Positions 1 through 7,485 of a stretch of DNA of 64,000 bases are shown in pieces. This DNA comes from Catellatospora sp. KI3. Its GTDB lineage: Bacteria; Actinomycetota; Actinomycetes; Mycobacteriales; Micromonosporaceae. Below the pieces are notes generated by a model. The model was not told the origin of the DNA. It saw nothing but the letters and a program-made list of their open reading frames with translations, and searched no databases. The first letter of the stretch is position 1; every line of letters begins with the position of its first letter. Made by a program: the position numbers and the translations under genes. The stretch covers positions 186,001-250,000 of the forward strand of contig NZ_JASAMB010000008.1 of the NCBI RefSeq assembly GCF_029948125.1, read 5' to 3'.

Positions 1-56
1 CGGGGAAAGTGCACGAATCTTGGCCGCGATTCCTGCAGTTTCCCCGAAACTGCACG
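1..56. repeat. Double-hairpin intergenic repeat, family A, copy 1 (cut by window edge)
   Basis: Two arms of the type GCAGTTTC-GGG/CCC-GAAACTGC flank a short core with the ATCTTGG motif. The core itself carries GAATC/GATTC. The left arm is cut by the window start. Further copies lie at 5102-5167, 33914-33976, 43717-43777 and 58514-58576, and a diverged relative at 53147-53203. It folds as two tandem hairpins or as one long stem. Confidence 0.85.
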
Positions 57-105
57 ACGGTCGGGCGGGAGATCGGCACTCGGGGCAGGGAATGCGGGGC
101 GCCGA

Positions 106-111
106 TAGGAT
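106..111 (+). promoter_or_regulatory. -10 box of a probable leaderless promoter (TAGGAT)
   Basis: TAGGAT ends 7 nt before an in-frame GTG at 119. That spacing would place the transcription start on the start codon, and it is the reason GTG 119 is preferred over ATG 110. Confidence 0.5.
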
Positions 112-118
112 GCCGGGG

Positions 119-658
119 GTGATCGAACGATTCCCCCTGCTGTTCGCACCCCAGCGCTGGGACTGGGCGAGCGTGGACGGGCAGTTCTCCACCGGCAGTC
201 CCCCGGATGAGCTGGTCACCAAGGTGCACGTGGTCGGCTTCGACGGCGACCGGATCGTGCTGTGCCGCGACGCCCGCCCGGTGTGGTTCCTGCCCGGCGG
301 CACCCGCGAGGCCGACGAGCCGCTGGTCGACTGCGCCGCCCGCGAGCTGCTGGAGGAGGCCGGGGCGGTACTGCGCGGGCCGCTGCACGTGATCGGCGCG
401 CACCTGTGCCTGTCCGACCTGCCGCAGCCGTACCGGCCGTACCATCCGCACCCGCGCGTGGCCTGGCTGTGGTGCTTCGCCGACGTCAGCGTCGAGGCGG
501 CGCCGCTCAATCCGGCCGACGGCGAACAGGTCGTCGAGGTCCGCGCGGTGGAGGTCGCCGAGGCCCGCGAGCGGCTCCTGTCCGACGGCCCGTGGTATCC
601 GGAGCTGGTCGACCTGGCCGTCGAACTGCGCGCCGCCGGCACCGCACCCACCGTCTGA
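119..658 (+). CDS. Nudix hydrolase
   Basis: A protein of 179 residues with a complete Nudix box at about residues 61-83: G-x5-E-x7-RE-x2-EE-x-G, seen as GTREADE, then RELLEEAG. All catalytic and metal-binding glutamates are present. Nudix enzymes hydrolyse nucleoside diphosphates linked to another group; the substrate here cannot be read from sequence. The start is taken as GTG 119, which follows a leaderless-type -10 box. ATG 110 would add three residues. The frame is open further upstream, but that part runs through a family A repeat and is not likely to be translated. The gene converges with the clamp paralogue across a family B palindrome, which probably separates the two transcripts. Confidence 0.85.
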   Translation: MIERFPLLFAPQRWDWASVDGQFSTGSPPDELVTKVHVVGFDGDRIVLCRDARPVWFLPGGTREADEPLVDCAARELLEEAGAVLRGPLHVIGAHLCLSDLPQPYRPYHPHPRVAWLWCFADVSVEAAPLNPADGEQVVEVRAVEVAEARERLLSDGPWYPELVDLAVELRAAGTAPTV

Positions 659-670
659 ACCCGCTGCCCG

Positions 671-725
671 AGTGAAGCAGGGGCCCTGCTACCTCGGAAA
701 GCGATAAGAAGGGGCCCTTCCTTAC
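671..725. repeat. GAAGGG/CCCTTC double palindrome, family B, copy 1
   Basis: A first palindrome (GCAGGGGCCCTGC) is followed by a spacer with GGAAAGCGATAAG and a second palindrome (GAAGGGGCCCTTC, then CTTA). It lies between two convergent genes, and its last bases contain the TAA stop of the minus-strand clamp gene (722-724). A bidirectional terminator is the likeliest role. Other copies: 7382-7430, 36776-36828, 41913-41963 and 50392-50441. Confidence 0.85.
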
Positions 726-1867
726 GAGGCGGGGTCGCGGCGGAGGGGGACGACCAGGTAGCGGAGATCGGGGGCGGGGGTGGGGGCGGTGAAGACGGTC
801 GGGCGCAGGGCGGGCTGAAGGCTCAGGCGCACCGGGCCGCCCGCGAACGGGCGCAGCGCGTCGAGCAGGAAGCGGGACTGGTAGTGCCGGGTCAGCCAGT
901 CGCCGGACGTGTCGGCCTTGAGCGTCTCCTCGGACTCACCGGCCTGCGCGTCGCGGCCCTGCACGCGCAGCTGCCCGTCGGCCAGGTCGAGGCTGACCGC
1001 GCCGGTGGGGCCGGCGTACAGGGCGGCGCGGCGGACGGCCTGGGTGAGCTCGTCGGCGTCGACGACGGCCTCGGCGGCCGGTTCGGCTTCGAGCAGCCGC
1101 CGCAGCTGAGCGTCGGGGAATCCGGCGGCCAGGGACGGCGCGGTCACGGTCCAGCCGGGCCAGGACAGCGCGCAGCGGCCGTCACCGCCGTGCAGCGTGA
1201 CCGTGTCGGCCGTGGCGCAGAGCCGGGTCACCTCGGCCAGCAGCGTCGCGGGCACCAGCACGTCCAGCCCGCCGGGGACCGCCTCGGCAGGGACCGGGCG
1301 GGTGGCGGCCGGGGCGGGCTGCCAGGGCAGTTCGGCGGCGGCGAGGCGGAAGCGGTCGGTGGCCAGCAGGGACAGCCGCCCGTCGGCGGAGCGCAGCCGC
1401 ACGCCGGTGAACAGGGGCAGCGCCTCCTCGCGGGAGGCGGCCGCGGCCACGGCGGCGGCAGCCGCGGCGAAGGCGGCGCCGGGCACCGTGCCCAGTGCGG
1501 GCGGGACGTCGGCCGCCGCGGCGGGGGCCGGTTCGAGCCGGGGCAGGGCGAACCGTGCTCCCGGCGTACGCAGGGCGACCCGGCTGCCCTTGACCACGAC
1601 CCGCAGCTGCGGCGCGTCCAGGTGGGCCAGGGTGTCGGCCAGCGCGCGGCGCGACAGCACCGCCTCGCCGTCGGTGTGGACCAGCGCGGGCAGGGTCACG
1701 CTCGCGGCGGCCTCGCCGTCGGTGGCGTGCAGCTCCAGCCGGTTCCCGGCGCCGCGCAGCAGCACCCCGGCCAGCCCCGGGCGGATCGCCCGCACCGGCA
1801 GCAGGCGCAGCAGCCGGGCGGCCGCGTCGGCCAGCAGCGCGGTGGGCAGACTCAGGTCCAGGCTCAT
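722..1867 (-). CDS. DNA polymerase III beta (sliding clamp) paralogue
   Basis: A protein of 381 residues, the usual clamp length. Recognisable clamp landmarks are ATDRFRLA in the middle domain (canonical ATDRYRLA), FLLDALRPF and RPTVFT near the C terminus, and the terminal YLVVPLR (canonical YLxMPxR). Clamps are ring-shaped dimers that tether polymerases to DNA. The sequence is rich in alanine and clearly diverged. No dnaA, recF or gyrB lies nearby, so this is probably not the oriC-linked dnaN but a second copy. The ATG at 1867 is the first residue of the conserved N terminus (MSLDLSLP); the open frame upstream runs through tandem repeats. It is divergent from a MazG-like gene, another DNA/nucleotide-maintenance function. 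Confidence 0.8.
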   Translation of the reverse strand: MSLDLSLPTALLADAAARLLRLLPVRAIRPGLAGVLLRGAGNRLELHATDGEAAASVTLPALVHTDGEAVLSRRALADTLAHLDAPQLRVVVKGSRVALRTPGARFALPRLEPAPAAAADVPPALGTVPGAAFAAAAAAVAAAASREEALPLFTGVRLRSADGRLSLLATDRFRLAAAELPWQPAPAATRPVPAEAVPGGLDVLVPATLLAEVTRLCATADTVTLHGGDGRCALSWPGWTVTAPSLAAGFPDAQLRRLLEAEPAAEAVVDADELTQAVRRAALYAGPTGAVSLDLADGQLRVQGRDAQAGESEETLKADTSGDWLTRHYQSRFLLDALRPFAGGPVRLSLQPALRPTVFTAPTPAPDLRYLVVPLRRDPAS

Positions 1868-1886
1868 GCCCGCACGGTAGGCCCGG

Positions 1887-2007
1887 GGTACGACAGCGCC
1901 CGGGGCACGACAGCGCCCGGGGCACGACAGCGCCCAGGGGCACGACAGCGCCCAGGGGCACGACGGCGCCGAGGGGTACGGCGGCGCCGGGGTACGACAG
2001 CGTCGGC
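1887..2007. repeat. Tandem 16-18 bp repeats in a divergent promoter region
   Basis: About seven head-to-tail units of the type GG(T/C)ACGACAGCGCCC(G/A)G fill the space between the clamp paralogue and the MazG-like gene. The array ends 17 bp before the TAGGGT -10 box of the latter. The units drift in sequence toward the MazG side. Confidence 0.8.
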
Positions 2008-2024
2008 GCTGCGACGGCACCGCT

Positions 2025-2030
2025 TAGGGT
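2025..2030 (+). promoter_or_regulatory. -10 box of a probable leaderless promoter (TAGGGT)
   Basis: TAGGGT lies 6 nt before the GTG start at 2037, and no Shine-Dalgarno sequence is present. Confidence 0.55.
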
Positions 2031-2036
2031 GGCGGC

Positions 2037-2348
2037 GTGGACGAGACGAGCAGGGCGGCGGTGGCCGCGGCGGTGCGCTGGCTGAACCAGCACCACGGCA
2101 ACGGGCCGCAGCAGCAGACGATGCGCATCCTGAAGGTGACCGAGGAGGCGGGCGAGGCGGCCCGCGCCTGGATCGGGGTGACCGGCCAGAACCCGCGCAA
2201 GGGTGTCACGCACACGCCCCGCGAGGTGGCCGACGAGCTCGCCGACGTGGCGATCTCGGCGCTGGTCGCGATCGAGAGCCTGGGCTTCGACTCGGCGCAG
2301 GTGCTGTCGGCGTGCGCGGCGAAGGTGCTGGACCGGCTGCCGCGCTGA
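2037..2348 (+). CDS. MazG-like NTP pyrophosphohydrolase family protein
   Basis: A small all-helical protein of 103 residues. It carries the metal-binding pair of this superfamily, ExxE (E37, E40 in TEEAGEAA) and ExxD (E67, D70 in DELADV). MazG-like enzymes hydrolyse nucleoside triphosphates to monophosphates and pyrophosphate, typically as house-cleaning of non-canonical nucleotides. The GTG start follows a leaderless-type promoter. It is divergent from the clamp paralogue and followed by an unrelated exported protein. Confidence 0.8.
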   Translation: MDETSRAAVAAAVRWLNQHHGNGPQQQTMRILKVTEEAGEAARAWIGVTGQNPRKGVTHTPREVADELADVAISALVAIESLGFDSAQVLSACAAKVLDRLPR

Positions 2349-2435
2349 GCCGGCGGTTCCCGTCACACCGCCGTGATCAGGGCGGAGCTCGCTCGTTCCA
2401 CCTCTCGTAGTCCTGTACCCGACCCGGGGGCGGTG

Positions 2436-3899
2436 ATGGTGGACATCAACCGGCGTACGCTGCTGCGCGGGGCGGCGGTGGGCGCGGTGGGCGCGGCCGG
2501 GCCGTTCGCGGGCTTCCTGTCCGAGCGGACCAGTCCGCGCCGGACCCGGCTGGCGGCGACCGCCGACCAGCGTGACGGGCGGGTGCGGCTGTGGCTGCCG
2601 GACGGGTTCGCATACCGCTCGTTCCACGACACCGAGCAGCCGGTCGAGCTCGACGACGGCACCCTGCTGCCGGGGCGCCCGGACGGGATGGCGGCCTTCC
2701 CCGGCCCCGACGGCAGCACGGTGCTCATCCGCAACCATGAGATCAAGGAGCCCGGCCCGGCGTTCGGGCCGGCCGCGGCGGCCTACGACCCGATGGGCGC
2801 GGGCGGCACCAGCACGGTCCAGGTCACCCGCTACGGCGAGGTGCTCCGGTCGTACGCGAGCCTCAGCGGCACGGCGAGCAACTGCTGCGGCGGCCGGATG
2901 CCGTGGGGTGCCTGGATCAGCTGCGAGGAGACGGTCAACGGCCCGGACGTGGCGCCCGACTACAGCGGGGCGCCCAACATCGCGCTCACGCAGCGGCACG
3001 GGTTCATCTTCGAGGTGCCCCGGCAGGGCCGGTCGGCCGCCGAGCCGATCACGGCGGCGGGCCGCTTCTCGCACGAGTCGGTGGCGTACGACCCGCGCGA
3101 GGGCGTGCTCTACCTGACCGAGGACAACTTCAAGTACGCCAGCTGCTTCTACCGCTACCTGCCGCCGGAGCGGGTCTACGCCGAGGCGGGCACGGGGCGG
3201 CCGGGGCTGGCCGACGGCGGGCGGCTGCAGGCGCTGCGCGTGGCGGGGCGGCGAGAGGCGAACCTGGCGGCCGCGCAGCGGCCCGGCGCGGTCTACCCGG
3301 TGGAGTGGGTCGACATCGACGACCCGGCGCCGACGTTCCCGTACACCCCGGGCGAGCCCGCGCCCACGGGCAACGACGAGGCCCTGTGCCACGTCGGCGA
3401 CCAGGCGCGCGAGCGCGGCGCCGCCTGGTTCTCCCGCCTGGAGGGCTCGGTCCACCACGACGGCACCGTGTACTTCACCTCCACGCAGGGCGGCGGCGCG
3501 CCGGAGGAGAGCGCGGGCCCGGCGGCCGACGGCTTCGGCAACGGGCGCGGGCAGATCTGGGCGTACCAGCCGCGCGAGCAGGTGCTTCGGCTGGTGTTCC
3601 AGGCCCCGCACCACGACGGGCTGGACTTCCCCGACAACATCACCGCCAGCTCGGCGGGCACGCTGATCCTGTGCGAGGACGGCGCGCACAACAACTACGT
3701 ACGCGGGCTGACGCGCGACGGGCGGCTGCTCGACATCGCGCTCAACCGCATCGTGAGCAGCGTGGGTGATCCACGGCACCGCGACGAGTTCGCGGGCGCG
3801 GTGTTCAGCCCCGACGGGCACACCATGTTCGTCAACGTGCAGGCCGAACGCGGGATGACGTTCGCGATCTGGGGACCCTGGCCGCGCTTAGGCGTGTGA
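2436..3899 (+). CDS. Tat-exported PhoX-family (DUF839) protein, putative alkaline phosphatase
   Basis: A protein of 487 residues starting with a twin-arginine signal: R6-R7 in NRRTLLRG, followed by a small-residue hydrophobic stretch. The body has landmarks of the PhoX/DUF839 family, such as NHEIKEPG, CGGRMPWGAWISCEET, RFSHESVAYDPREG and LTEDNFKYASCFYRY, and later DGLDFPDNI. PhoX enzymes are Ca/Fe-dependent phosphatases that fold in the cytoplasm and leave through Tat. The substrate here is unproven. ATG 2436 was chosen because it places the RR motif at residues 6-7; an upstream in-frame ATG at 2373 would push it inside. The protein would act outside the cell or at the wall. Confidence 0.8.
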   Translation: MVDINRRTLLRGAAVGAVGAAGPFAGFLSERTSPRRTRLAATADQRDGRVRLWLPDGFAYRSFHDTEQPVELDDGTLLPGRPDGMAAFPGPDGSTVLIRNHEIKEPGPAFGPAAAAYDPMGAGGTSTVQVTRYGEVLRSYASLSGTASNCCGGRMPWGAWISCEETVNGPDVAPDYSGAPNIALTQRHGFIFEVPRQGRSAAEPITAAGRFSHESVAYDPREGVLYLTEDNFKYASCFYRYLPPERVYAEAGTGRPGLADGGRLQALRVAGRREANLAAAQRPGAVYPVEWVDIDDPAPTFPYTPGEPAPTGNDEALCHVGDQARERGAAWFSRLEGSVHHDGTVYFTSTQGGGAPEESAGPAADGFGNGRGQIWAYQPREQVLRLVFQAPHHDGLDFPDNITASSAGTLILCEDGAHNNYVRGLTRDGRLLDIALNRIVSSVGDPRHRDEFAGAVFSPDGHTMFVNVQAERGMTFAIWGPWPRLGV

Positions 3900-3974
3900 A
3901 TTCTTGAGCGCGCGGCTGCGCGGGCCGTCGAAAACTGCTATGGCGACGGGTCCACTTGCGAGATCATCGCTGGT

Positions 3975-5057
3975 ATGGGCATCTTGTCGCAGCTGCCGAC
4001 GAACCTCACCCTCGACGACGCCGACACCCCGCGCGACATCGTCGACGCGATGATCCTGGCCCCGTTCAGCACGGGCGACCAGCCGTACGCGCACACCGCC
4101 CGCCTGCCGAAGGTGCGCAAGGACGCCCCGCTGCTGCCCGCCGACGGCCATGTCCTGCGCGTGGCCACCGACGACGGGCTGCGCAGCCACCTGGCCGCCG
4201 GGGACGGCTGGACGCTGCGGGCGGCGCGCTGGCGCGGCGGCGTCGCCGAGGTGACCGTCACCGCGACCAGCGAGGAGCTGGCGCTGCGCATACTCGAGGA
4301 TGCGACCCGCGGCGCCCGCGACGAGCACGCCGAGCGCACCGACAGCGTCTCGATGGGCTTCTGGCACCACTCGGCCAAGCGCGGCGCGCAGCGCAGCACC
4401 CGGCCGATCACCACGCCGTCCTGGGCGGCGATCCGGGACAACTACGCCGGTGAGGTCGCCGCGTCGCTGGAGCGCCTCATGACGCTCACCCCGGACTCGA
4501 TCTCCGGCCGCCTGCTGCTGCTGCACGGGGTGCCCGGCACGGGCAAGACCACGGCGCTGCGCGCGCTGGCGCAGGCGTGGTCGTCCTGGTGCCAGGTCGA
4601 CTGCGTACTCGACCCGGAGAACCTGTTCCACGACTCCAGCTACCTGATGGAGGTGGCGATCGGCGACGACGAGCACGAGGAGCGGCGCTGGCGGCTGCTG
4701 CTGGTCGAGGACTGCGACGAGCTGATCTCCTCGGCCGCCAAGGCCTCCAGCGGCCAGGCCCTGTCGCGCCTGCTGAACCTGACCGACGGGCTGCTCGCGC
4801 AGGGCCGCGACGTACTGGTCGGGCTGACCACCAACGAACCCCTGGCGCGCCTGCATCCGGCCGTGGTCCGCCCCGGCCGCTGCCTGGCCCAGATCGAGGT
4901 CGGCCCGCTGCCCTTCGCCCAGGCCAGCGCCTGGCTCGGCACCTCGGTGGGCCTGAACCCCTCCGGCGCCACCCTGGCCGAACTCTTCGCCCTCCAGCGC
5001 GGCGACCGCGACCTGGTCCCGCACACCCCCGAACCCGCCACCGGCTGCTACCTCTGA
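3975..5057 (+). CDS. AAA family ATPase, DUF5925 type
   Basis: A protein of 360 residues. The N-terminal half (about 1-170) matches what I recall of DUF5925, including a DQPYAHTARL segment. The C-terminal half is an AAA ATPase with Walker A GVPGTGKT near residue 185, Walker B LLLVEDCDE near 241 and a sensor-like GLTTNEP. This architecture is typical of a family found almost only in actinobacteria and without a known function. The gene stands alone, and a family A repeat follows it before the convergent ABC genes. Confidence 0.75.
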   Translation: MGILSQLPTNLTLDDADTPRDIVDAMILAPFSTGDQPYAHTARLPKVRKDAPLLPADGHVLRVATDDGLRSHLAAGDGWTLRAARWRGGVAEVTVTATSEELALRILEDATRGARDEHAERTDSVSMGFWHHSAKRGAQRSTRPITTPSWAAIRDNYAGEVAASLERLMTLTPDSISGRLLLLHGVPGTGKTTALRALAQAWSSWCQVDCVLDPENLFHDSSYLMEVAIGDDEHEERRWRLLLVEDCDELISSAAKASSGQALSRLLNLTDGLLAQGRDVLVGLTTNEPLARLHPAVVRPGRCLAQIEVGPLPFAQASAWLGTSVGLNPSGATLAELFALQRGDRDLVPHTPEPATGCYL

Positions 5058-5101
5058 CCCGACCCAGCCCGCACCACGCCCCACCCGCGCGCCGAGATCA
5101 C

Positions 5102-5167
5102 CGTGCAGTTTCGGGGAAAGTGCTGGAATCTTGGCGCCCATTCCTGCGCTTTCCCCGAAACTGCACG
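5102..5167. repeat. Double-hairpin intergenic repeat, family A, copy 2
   Basis: Complete element with outer ends CGTGCAG and CTGCACG, inner GGGGAAAGTGC/GCGCTTTCCCC arms and a GGAATCTTGG core. It lies between the convergent AAA ATPase and ABC permease genes, where it could act as a bidirectional terminator. Confidence 0.85.
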
Positions 5168-5228
5168 CACCACCTCGAGCGCTCGGTCGCATCGCGGGGC
5201 TCGGGTGGTCTTGAGGGTCGGGCGGTGG

Positions 5229-5966
5229 TCAGAGGAGGCGGGAGCGGCCCCAGCCGCGGGACATGCGCCAGGCGGCGAGGGCGGCGGCGGTCGCGGCGAC
5301 GCCGATGAGGACGGCGGCGCTGGTCAGCGTGGTGCTGGTGTCGCCGGTGACGGCCGCGTGCATGGCGCGCATGGCCCAGTAGCCGGGTGAGGCGGGCGCG
5401 ATCGCGCGGGCCCAGGCGGGCAGCAGGGACAGCGGGACCATCGCACCGCCCAGCGTGGTCAGCACCAGCGCGCCGAGGTCGTTGACGGCGCCGAGTTCGC
5501 TGTGGCTGCGCACCAGCATCGCCGCGAGCGCGCCGAGTGCCAGCAGCGCGGCGGCCCAGGCCAGTGCGGCCAGGGCGAGCAGGTCGGGTCGCGCGACGCG
5601 CATCCCGAGGACCACCACGCCGTACGACAGCACGACCGCCTGCTGCGCCAGCAGCACCCCGCCGAGCGGCACCGCCTTGCCGACCAGGATCTCGATCGGC
5701 CGGGCCGGGGTGGTGCGCACCCGGTCCAGGGTGTGCCAGGCGCGCTCGGTGAGCAGGGACCCGCCCACGATCGACAGCCCGAGCAGCGAGAACAGCACCA
5801 GCGCCCCGGTCACGGCGTACGCGGTCCCCTGCGCGCCGATCGCGGCGGTGTACAGCGGGCGCAGCACGGTGATGACGGCCAGCGGCATCACGATGCGGCT
5901 GATCACCGCGCCGGGCTCGGCGGCGAGCAGGGCGAGGTTGTGCCGGACCAGCACCGCGCTACTCAT
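5229..5966 (-). CDS. ABC-2 type transporter permease
   Basis: An integral membrane protein of 245 residues with about six hydrophobic segments and the look of ABC-2 (drug/DrrB-type) permeases: an N-terminal cytoplasmic start (RHNLALLAAEPGAVISRIVMP), a central TERAWHTLDRVRTTPARPIEILVGK loop and a closing hydrophobic segment followed by RMSRGWGRSRLL. It overlaps the upstream ATPase gene by 8 nt, so the two are translated together. The pair forms an exporter of unknown substrate under the divergent TetR regulator. Confidence 0.85.
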   Translation of the reverse strand: MSSAVLVRHNLALLAAEPGAVISRIVMPLAVITVLRPLYTAAIGAQGTAYAVTGALVLFSLLGLSIVGGSLLTERAWHTLDRVRTTPARPIEILVGKAVPLGGVLLAQQAVVLSYGVVVLGMRVARPDLLALAALAWAAALLALGALAAMLVRSHSELGAVNDLGALVLTTLGGAMVPLSLLPAWARAIAPASPGYWAMRAMHAAVTGDTSTTLTSAAVLIGVAATAAALAAWRMSRGWGRSRLL

Positions 5967-6663
5967 GGTCCACCGCCAGGGACCGGTACAGGCCGTCGAG
6001 GGTGTCGTGGCCGGTGAGCAGCTCGTCCTGGCCGCCCCGGGCGATGACCCGACCGCGTGCGGCGACGGCCAGGGTGGCCCGCAGCTCGGCGAGTTCGGGC
6101 AGGTAGTGGGTGGTGTAGACGACGGCGGCGCCGTTGGCGGCGTGCTCGCGTACCAGGGTGAGCAGGGCGGCTCGGGTGAGCGGGTCGGCGCCGGTGCTGG
6201 GCTCGTCGAGCAGCAGCAGCGGCGGCCGGTGCAGCATCGCCGCGGCGGCCTGGGCGCGGCGGCGCTGGCCGCCCGACAGCACTCCGACGGGGCGGCCGAG
6301 CACGTCGGTCAGGCCGAGCGCGGCTGCGGTGTCGGCGACGGCGGTGCGCAGGCGCGGGCCGCGCAGGCCGGCCAGTCCGCCGAACAGGCGCAGGTTGCGT
6401 TCGACGGTGACGGAGACGTACAGCGCGATCTCCTGGGGTGCGACGCCGACGAGATGGCGGCCGCGCGCGGGTGGAAGTCCGCCGATGGTGACGGTGCCGG
6501 AGTCCGGGCGGGTCAGGCCGGTGACGATCTCGACGAAGGTGCTCTTGCCGGCGCCGTTGTGGCCGATCAGACCGCAGATCTCGCCAGCCGCGACGGTGAG
6601 GTCGAAGCCGTCGAGGGCGGCGCTGGCGCCGTAGCGCTTGCGCAGGTCGTACGCGATGAGCAT
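5959..6663 (-). CDS. ABC transporter ATP-binding protein
   Basis: An ATPase of 234 residues with all motifs: Walker A GHNGAGKST, Q-loop in APQEIALY, signature LSGGQRRR, Walker B LLLLDEP and the switch histidine in TTHY. It resembles DrrA/CcmA-type exporter ATPases. The ATG at 6663 has an excellent ribosome site (AAAGGAGG, 8 nt upstream). The frame stays open far upstream over other genes, but that part has no homologous look. It forms an exporter with the overlapping permease. Its promoter lies inside the short divergent region with two TetR boxes, so repression by the neighbouring TetR is likely. Confidence 0.92.
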   Translation of the reverse strand: MLIAYDLRKRYGASAALDGFDLTVAAGEICGLIGHNGAGKSTFVEIVTGLTRPDSGTVTIGGLPPARGRHLVGVAPQEIALYVSVTVERNLRLFGGLAGLRGPRLRTAVADTAAALGLTDVLGRPVGVLSGGQRRRAQAAAAMLHRPPLLLLDEPSTGADPLTRAALLTLVREHAANGAAVVYTTHYLPELAELRATLAVAARGRVIARGGQDELLTGHDTLDGLYRSLAVDHE

Positions 6664-6680
6664 GCCCTTCCTCCTTTGTG

Positions 6681-6710
6681 ATCTACACCGTATATATCTA
6701 CACTGTAGAT
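6681..6710. promoter_or_regulatory. Two adjacent 15-bp operator boxes for the TetR regulator
   Basis: Box 2 (6696-6710) is a perfect palindrome, ATCTACA-C-TGTAGAT. Box 1 (6681-6695), ATCTACA-C-CGTATAT, is an imperfect copy directly next to it. They fill most of the 48-bp divergent region and end 1 bp before the tetR start codon, so bound repressor would block both promoters. Confidence 0.75.
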
Positions 6711-6711
6711 C

Positions 6712-7353
6712 ATGCCGGAACAGGGTGTCGAGAACGGGCGCCGCCGCGAGATCCTCGCCGCCGCGCTGGCGCTGGCCGAGGAGAAGGGGCTGGCCGCGCT
6801 GTCGATGCGCGCCATGGCCGCCCGCGTCGGCGTGACGCCGATGGCGCTGTACCCCCATGTGGGCAGCAAGGACGCGCTGCTCGACGGCCTGGTCGACCTG
6901 CTGCTGGCCCAGCTGCTGCCCGCCGCGCGCAGCGGCGGCGGCTGGGAGGACCGGCTGCGGGCCACGGCCCGCGCCGTGCGCGGGCTGGCCCGGCGCCACC
7001 CGGAGACGTTCCGCCTGCTGCTGGACCGCGCCTCGGTCACCCCCGACGCGGTACGGCTCGTCGACGGCCTCTACGCCGCCCTGCTGGAGGCCGGCGTCCC
7101 GCCCCAGCGCGTGCCCCGGCTGGAGCGGCTGCTGTCCACCGCCGTGCTCGGCTTCGCCGAGGGCGAGGTCAGCGGACGGTTCAGCCCGAGCCCCGACCGG
7201 TGGGACCGGGGCCGCTCGCTCGGCGAGGACGCCCCCGCGCACCGCGAGCTGGCCGAGGTGCTGGCCCGGCCCGCCGACTGGGACGCCGAGTTCGAGGCGA
7301 ACCTCGACGACCTGCTCCACGTGATCCGCCGTTACGTGCCCGCGGTCGGCTAG
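6712..7353 (+). CDS. TetR/AcrR family transcriptional regulator
   Basis: A repressor of 213 residues. The N-terminal helix-turn-helix is clear (RREILAAALALAEEKG, then MRAMAARVGVTPMALYPHVGSKDALLDGLVD). The helical C-terminal ligand domain ends VIRRYVPAVG. The ATG lies next to an operator palindrome and there is no ribosome site, so the mRNA is probably leaderless or nearly so. It very likely represses itself and the divergent ABC exporter, releasing DNA when the exporter substrate or a mimic binds. Confidence 0.9.
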   Translation: MPEQGVENGRRREILAAALALAEEKGLAALSMRAMAARVGVTPMALYPHVGSKDALLDGLVDLLLAQLLPAARSGGGWEDRLRATARAVRGLARRHPETFRLLLDRASVTPDAVRLVDGLYAALLEAGVPPQRVPRLERLLSTAVLGFAEGEVSGRFSPSPDRWDRGRSLGEDAPAHRELAEVLARPADWDAEFEANLDDLLHVIRRYVPAVG

Positions 7354-7381
7354 CCCGCGCCGCGAGCGCCTCCGGCGGTTG

Positions 7382-7430
7382 GGAAGGGGCCCTTCTTCCG
7401 CGTAAAGCGATAAGAAGGGTCCCTTCCTTC
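7382..7430. repeat. GAAGGG/CCCTTC double palindrome, family B, copy 2
   Basis: GGAAGGGGCCCTTC, the spacer CGTAAAGCGATAAG, then GAAGGGTCCCTTCCTT. This is the only copy in the window that lies between two genes of the same direction. It would terminate tetR before the helicase gene. Confidence 0.85.
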
Positions 7431-7485
7431 TGCTGGGCGGTGGGTGCGGTTGGTGGGGGGTGCGGTGGGATGCGATGGTGGGGCG

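Noticed and set aside
884-2410. 508-codon plus-strand frame antisense to the clamp gene
   Set aside because: Gln/Gly/Arg-rich shadow translation without domain features; it also runs through the tandem repeats.
1182-3821. Open frame of 879 codons on the minus strand
   Set aside because: It is the shadow of the clamp, MazG-like and PhoX-like genes, with an Arg/Ala/Pro-rich, domain-free translation.
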